A stretch of DNA of 64,000 nt from Stentor roeselii (taxonomy: Eukaryota > Ciliophora > Heterotrichea > Heterotrichida > Stentoridae). How positions within the stretch are numbered: the stretch's first letter is position 1; every line of letters begins with the position of its first letter. Below, in pieces: positions 61,101-64,000 of the stretch. The DNA lies in contig RSEH01000114.1 in the NCBI GenBank assembly GCA_006503475.1, forward strand, positions 1 to 64,000, read 5' to 3'. The position numbers and the translations under genes were made by a program. The notes beneath the pieces are model-generated. The model worked only from the letters and a program-made list of their open reading frames with translations, did no database searches and was not told where the DNA came from.

Positions 61101-64000
61101 AGCCGCTGTCCATTAAGTTTGCCAAGTTATTGAGTTCCATTTCTTCTCCAAGAGTTTCAGTCAGAGCCAAGACGACTTCTTCGCAGACGTTCATGCTTTG
61201 GAAAGGCTTTTTGATCATGTTTGAGATGATTCCTTGTGAATATCGACGACTTGAGTGCACGTATATGCTGAAGATGTACTTAAAGATACGCACTAAGGTC
61301 TCTTGAACATTACCTGACTCCTCGTAAACTAAGTTGATTAGGAAACCGACACTGTAGATCACGCAGGATGTGAAAACTTTTACGGATGAATTGCTTAGTT
61401 GCTTTTTACTTGATTCGGAAACGAGAAGGATGAATTTTATTAAACGCTCGATCACGGATAACCAGGGGGATATGTTTTTTGTTGTTTTTAAGGCGATGCA
61501 GGTTAGGTGGACCAAGGTCTTGATGAACCAGCCTCTCTGCTTGAGTTCTCCAGGAGGTTCAAAAATAAGGATCTGAATATCCGCCTTAAACCCTCCCTGA
61601 TCCTTGCTTTCAATACACCTGAGCAGCTGCAAATGTTCCTCATCGCCACGAGTGCCTTCAAAGAGAACCTCAGGCCAGATGGGGTCAAGAAGTTGAACAA
61701 AAGTGAGCAGCAATGACGATTCATCAGGGTTGATTGCGAAGTCATCACTATACAAAAGAAACTCTTCAATTAAAAAAGCAGTTGCGATAAGATTTTTCCA
61801 AAAAGTACTTTCCAAGCAAGGTCTACATCCCATGCTATTACTTTTGAGTATTTCACTAAGTTTTTCCAGTAAATTCTTGACAATACCTCTCGGTTTTTCC
61901 TCATTTTTCTTACTTTCAAGCCAATAAATAGTCCTTCTGAGGTACTTCCACCCGTCTTCATCATTTAAAATTGCTTGTTTCATGACAATAGTATGTAGTC
62001 TATGACCAATATCACTGATAACAACTGCAGTATCCTGTGATTCTCCAGTTTCCAGCAACAGATCAAGAAGCCAATAATGCCAGTCACTATTCTTCGAAAG
62101 AATCTTAGCATTTTCCGTATTCCACTTGGTCAACATCATCAAATCCTGCATGACTTTATGTTTCAAGTCGCTGCTAGCCCTCATGACCACATCTTGCAAA
62201 ATACTTAACCCAGCAGTGCTCTGTATAAAATCAGAGTCATCTAAAATATCAGCTCCTTCAATACTTCTCTTCAAAACCATTTCCAAAACCGCATGATAGA
62301 CCTTTTCCTCTTCCTTTTTCCTGGGAGAGGTGAAAAACGAGCTAGAACTCATATCTAGACTGACTTCTTCAATGATTTCCTGACATTTTACAGCGACGGT
62401 GTTAAAGTCCATCTTTCGATTCCCTCTACAGCTTTGAGGAGGAAAGTTTCCAACAGGTAAAAAAAAGTCTGAAGGCTTTTCAAGTTCTCCTCGCATGTAC
62501 TTGACGCAGTCCTTTGCAAGTTTCGCTACTTCTTTTATTAAGTTCTCGTCTTCTGTCTGTTCAGCGACGATTGACCCGTGCTCGCCGCCTGTCGGGTACT
62601 TGTTGTTGATGGCGTCTGTGTCGATGATGAGTCCTTCGGTGAACTTTGGAGGCTTTTTGCGAGTCTGGCTGAAGGACTTCACGTTTCTTTTCGGGTTTTG
62701 AAGGGTCAGGTTGAAGTCTTCTCGTTTTTCTTCTTCGCTTTCTCGGCTTCGCTCGGTTAGAGAGGCGAGACTTGGCTCGTCTTCTTCTTTGATCAGGTCG
62801 AAACTGAAGCCTTTTTTTGGCTTTTCTGTCACTTTTGTCTCGGTTTTTAACTCTAAAGCTTTTTTTACTAGCGTTGGACCGGATTTACCAGCATCTGGAA
62901 AACTGAAGGAAATCTTTTTCTTTGAGGATGGAGCTGGAGGAGGGTTGATTCCTAAGTCTTCTTTTGGACTTGGAAAACCGAATGAACGGGGAGGCTCTGG
63001 AACTTTTAGGGATGGGAATTTTTTGCTGAAATCTTCTTCTTCTTCTGGCTTGTCTCCGAAACTAGAACCCAGGGAGAGTTGAAGGGGTTTGAAACTTCCG
63101 CTTAGAAGTTTTGGGTTTTGGTTTGGAAGAATGACTGAACTGATATAATTGAAAATATCAGATTTGTTACTGAAAAGCGACATTTTCTCCGATGACGACA
63201 AAACAGAGTCGATCAAAGAAAGACACACACTCCTTATCTCAATATTTCCAGAGTTAAGCAAAACCAACAGCATTTCCAATCCACAAGCCTCCACAAAATA
63301 CTTCAAAAAAACCGAAGAAGGTGCTCCAACAATATCTCCAGGCCGATCATTAAGTACTTTTTTAAGAACCATTAACAAAGCAGCTTGAACAACATTAGAA
63401 GTCTTTCCAAATAGTGCTCCAACAACATGAACAACAGAATAAGCAATATTTTCCCCATTTCCAAGTAAAATAACTTCAACAATCGACACAATTTCTTTCA
63501 CATGAAGTTCATTTTCCGGGTAAAACTCAAGAAGAATCTCTAAAATCTTCTGAACCCCGACAGTTTTCGACACTTGCTTCGTAGCTTTCGTATAAAGAAC
63601 CTTAATAAACTTGTACAACTTGCTTTGAACTGCATCACTAGACTTACTCCAGAACTCAGGCAGCCAAAGAAGATGAAGAAGCAGCTGATCTCGAAGCTGG
63701 GGCATGATAAAGTTGTTCAGGTCTTCAATTAAGTCAATTATTGGCTCTTTTAAACCTGCAGGTGTTATTTTTGATAGGATTTCTGCTAGGGCTTTGAAAA
63801 ATTTCATCTTGCATGCCTCGATTTGGTTTTCTGGACGGTCTTTCAGGCATAGGACTAGAAGACGGAACCACTCTAAGGTTAGTTCGTGGAAAAATTCTGG
63901 AAATTCTGAGATCTTTTCGACGATTGGTAAAAATGCGCAGATTCCTCCTAGGTAGGACATTCGTAGGTTTCCCATGTGCTTGAAACCGCTTAGGCCTAGA
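58153..64000 (-). CDS. BEACH-WD40 protein, neurobeachin/LRBA-like (partial, N-terminus off the window)
   Basis: The frame is open to the right edge, so the true start lies outside; at least 1,948 residues are in the window. Residues about 1-1000 are helical armadillo-like with low-complexity Ser/Pro/Lys stretches around 320-430. A charged coiled coil lies near 1000-1060. A PH-BEACH module is at about 1061-1230 (KIFSEWRGVWH, LLKISSENYEYL). The BEACH domain is at about 1288-1578 (YTEKWLNWQISNFEYLMFLN, YPVFPWVLNDY, HYSNPGIVLSFLVR, ELTPEFFFLPEF). C-terminal WD40 blades run about 1625-1940. The family controls vesicle traffic and lysosome-related organelles. A single open frame of about 5.8 kb without introns is notable. 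Confidence 0.95.
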   Translation of the reverse strand, partial: LGLSGFKHMGNLRMSYLGGICAFLPIVEKISEFPEFFHELTLEWFRLLVLCLKDRPENQIEACKMKFFKALAEILSKITPAGLKEPIIDLIEDLNNFIMPQLRDQLLLHLLWLPEFWSKSSDAVQSKLYKFIKVLYTKATKQVSKTVGVQKILEILLEFYPENELHVKEIVSIVEVILLGNGENIAYSVVHVVGALFGKTSNVVQAALLMVLKKVLNDRPGDIVGAPSSVFLKYFVEACGLEMLLVLLNSGNIEIRSVCLSLIDSVLSSSEKMSLFSNKSDIFNYISSVILPNQNPKLLSGSFKPLQLSLGSSFGDKPEEEEDFSKKFPSLKVPEPPRSFGFPSPKEDLGINPPPAPSSKKKISFSFPDAGKSGPTLVKKALELKTETKVTEKPKKGFSFDLIKEEDEPSLASLTERSRESEEEKREDFNLTLQNPKRNVKSFSQTRKKPPKFTEGLIIDTDAINNKYPTGGEHGSIVAEQTEDENLIKEVAKLAKDCVKYMRGELEKPSDFFLPVGNFPPQSCRGNRKMDFNTVAVKCQEIIEEVSLDMSSSSFFTSPRKKEEEKVYHAVLEMVLKRSIEGADILDDSDFIQSTAGLSILQDVVMRASSDLKHKVMQDLMMLTKWNTENAKILSKNSDWHYWLLDLLLETGESQDTAVVISDIGHRLHTIVMKQAILNDEDGWKYLRRTIYWLESKKNEEKPRGIVKNLLEKLSEILKSNSMGCRPCLESTFWKNLIATAFLIEEFLLYSDDFAINPDESSLLLTFVQLLDPIWPEVLFEGTRGDEEHLQLLRCIESKDQGGFKADIQILIFEPPGELKQRGWFIKTLVHLTCIALKTTKNISPWLSVIERLIKFILLVSESSKKQLSNSSVKVFTSCVIYSVGFLINLVYEESGNVQETLVRIFKYIFSIYVHSSRRYSQGIISNMIKKPFQSMNVCEEVVLALTETLGEEMELNNLANLMDSGFMALYDQVTDKQWQADVLDVFLPVQGQFENKSKARAIQQSREKVAEKLVKERDEQRKHLEETNLKIADILQEKSNEKVSEEENRKKNRESERNEQRKQRSHMWTKRKKIFSEWRGVWHVATEHKFEPFQIIDSEGARPLLKISSENYEYLKSHTTRVNPQLSFKAEILAQNSPTKELEEELDTLDEETNRNSLKLNEPKESLLIQVTVGIMQALTTKYGTLSLYASKKDQKLKFQLNDQLKDQFETKTELFEYIPSITKSGVKEWKLESLVNIIPHLFVMQHTAAEFFFDDGRTVLVQFQSSSDRYQFVSNIKKCRSSSFGKLSYFKAHSPGKILSESGYTEKWLNWQISNFEYLMFLNFVSGRSFHDLAQYPVFPWVLNDYVSETIDLNSRSPYRDLSRNMGCQGSAERTKYFKDRFSTFSHETSEPPFHFGSHYSNPGIVLSFLVRLFPYSEGAKELQGGRFDLPDRLFKSVKEAWSSCTDDISDVRELTPEFFFLPEFLVNRDKLDFGKTQQGERVNDVELPRWCKDHYDFIRIQKEALESEFVSEQLHKWIDLIFGYKQQGAEAESSINSFYYLTYENLVDLEKASDPALRRGIETQIVQFGKTPSQLFTKPHPSRKPLSKMLNGSLITNKDAQFKIYLPAHRKSLMRLPSYKNFYELPERAIVKTKMFKDKEIVAIRNNGNIVKFSWWSEPMGDSRTPFTCASNIEIQMISEHKSNVIECFDRSVEGLCAPVEIIQQGKVIIRGGYWDGRLGIKKTHSKEESICRWNHHSTITCVEVDDSEKYAITGGKDGDVFLWQVEGEHLHPRWNFIDHDDQVTSVTISSQLHLFASCSLDGTCNLYSLRKGRLVRVIHLPFAAPCAMVKLSTAQPAKVILFTAGQSMVFTYSVNGAELCRVQDKFKWVSSALVVKDLMRKDFLVYGTDTGDIVIRHAGTLELVRRIALTAAAPVLSLMLTSDLRFLLACCADGEMTVITDPSS

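Overview
This window looks like macronuclear DNA from a heterotrich ciliate close to Stentor. Three observations point there. (1) Genes are split by introns of 15 nt (once 16 nt) that run GTA...AG, and removing them exactly restores conserved protein domains. (2) The code is the standard one: TAA and TAG end nearly all genes, TGA appears to end two intact ones, and no conserved Trp is encoded by TGA. (3) Genes on both strands are packed almost end to end, with stop codons of convergent genes 1-14 nt apart or overlapping and start codons of divergent genes as little as 5-16 nt apart. The species call is an inference; no rRNA or telomere is present to confirm it.

Layout. 1-12,300 is the loosest and most AT-rich part. 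It holds the 3' end of a WD-like gene, about 2.2 kb of decayed sequence, a broken WD40/ankyrin/TRP-like channel gene, a B-box-like WD40 protein, a B-box-like protein with a C-terminal CaaX box, and a membrane RING-H2 ligase. 12,302-21,744 has tubulin chaperone TBCA, a macro-domain protein with a CaaX box, coiled-coil proteins, an acylated-type Ser/Thr kinase and a large kelch receptor-like protein. 21,756-29,285 is a transporter amplification zone: three MFS copies (one a pseudogene), two TauE/SafE-type transporters, and a tandemly repeated 475-bp block holding a decayed TauE tail. 29,466-41,979 has a purple acid phosphatase, a WD40 protein with a decayed tandem copy, an EF-hand protein, TLC and DHHC membrane proteins, a C2H2 protein, an EGF-domain Na+/H+ exchanger and an RBR-like plus MYCBP2-type RCR ubiquitin ligase. 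41,981-64,000 has an RCC1 protein, a tRNA-like Pol III element, a membrane-anchored-type small protein, an RRM-like protein, MCM6, mitochondrial HSP60 with a heat-shock element at its start codon, several coiled-coil or disordered proteins, a four-finger C2H2 protein, a fused tRNA 2'-phosphotransferase/ERI1-type exonuclease, a RING/B-box protein and most of a BEACH-WD40 giant protein that runs off the right edge.

There is no operon or single pathway. The genes are mostly unrelated housekeeping and signalling genes, with local tandem duplication and decay (MFS, TauE, WD40). The most unusual items are the Tpt1-ERI1 fusion (55596-56825), the RBR/RCR ligase (40267-41979), the EGF-NHE fusion (37400-39184), the tRNA-like element (44325-44392), and the near-zero spacing between genes. 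No transposon, virus-like element or CRISPR array was recognised.
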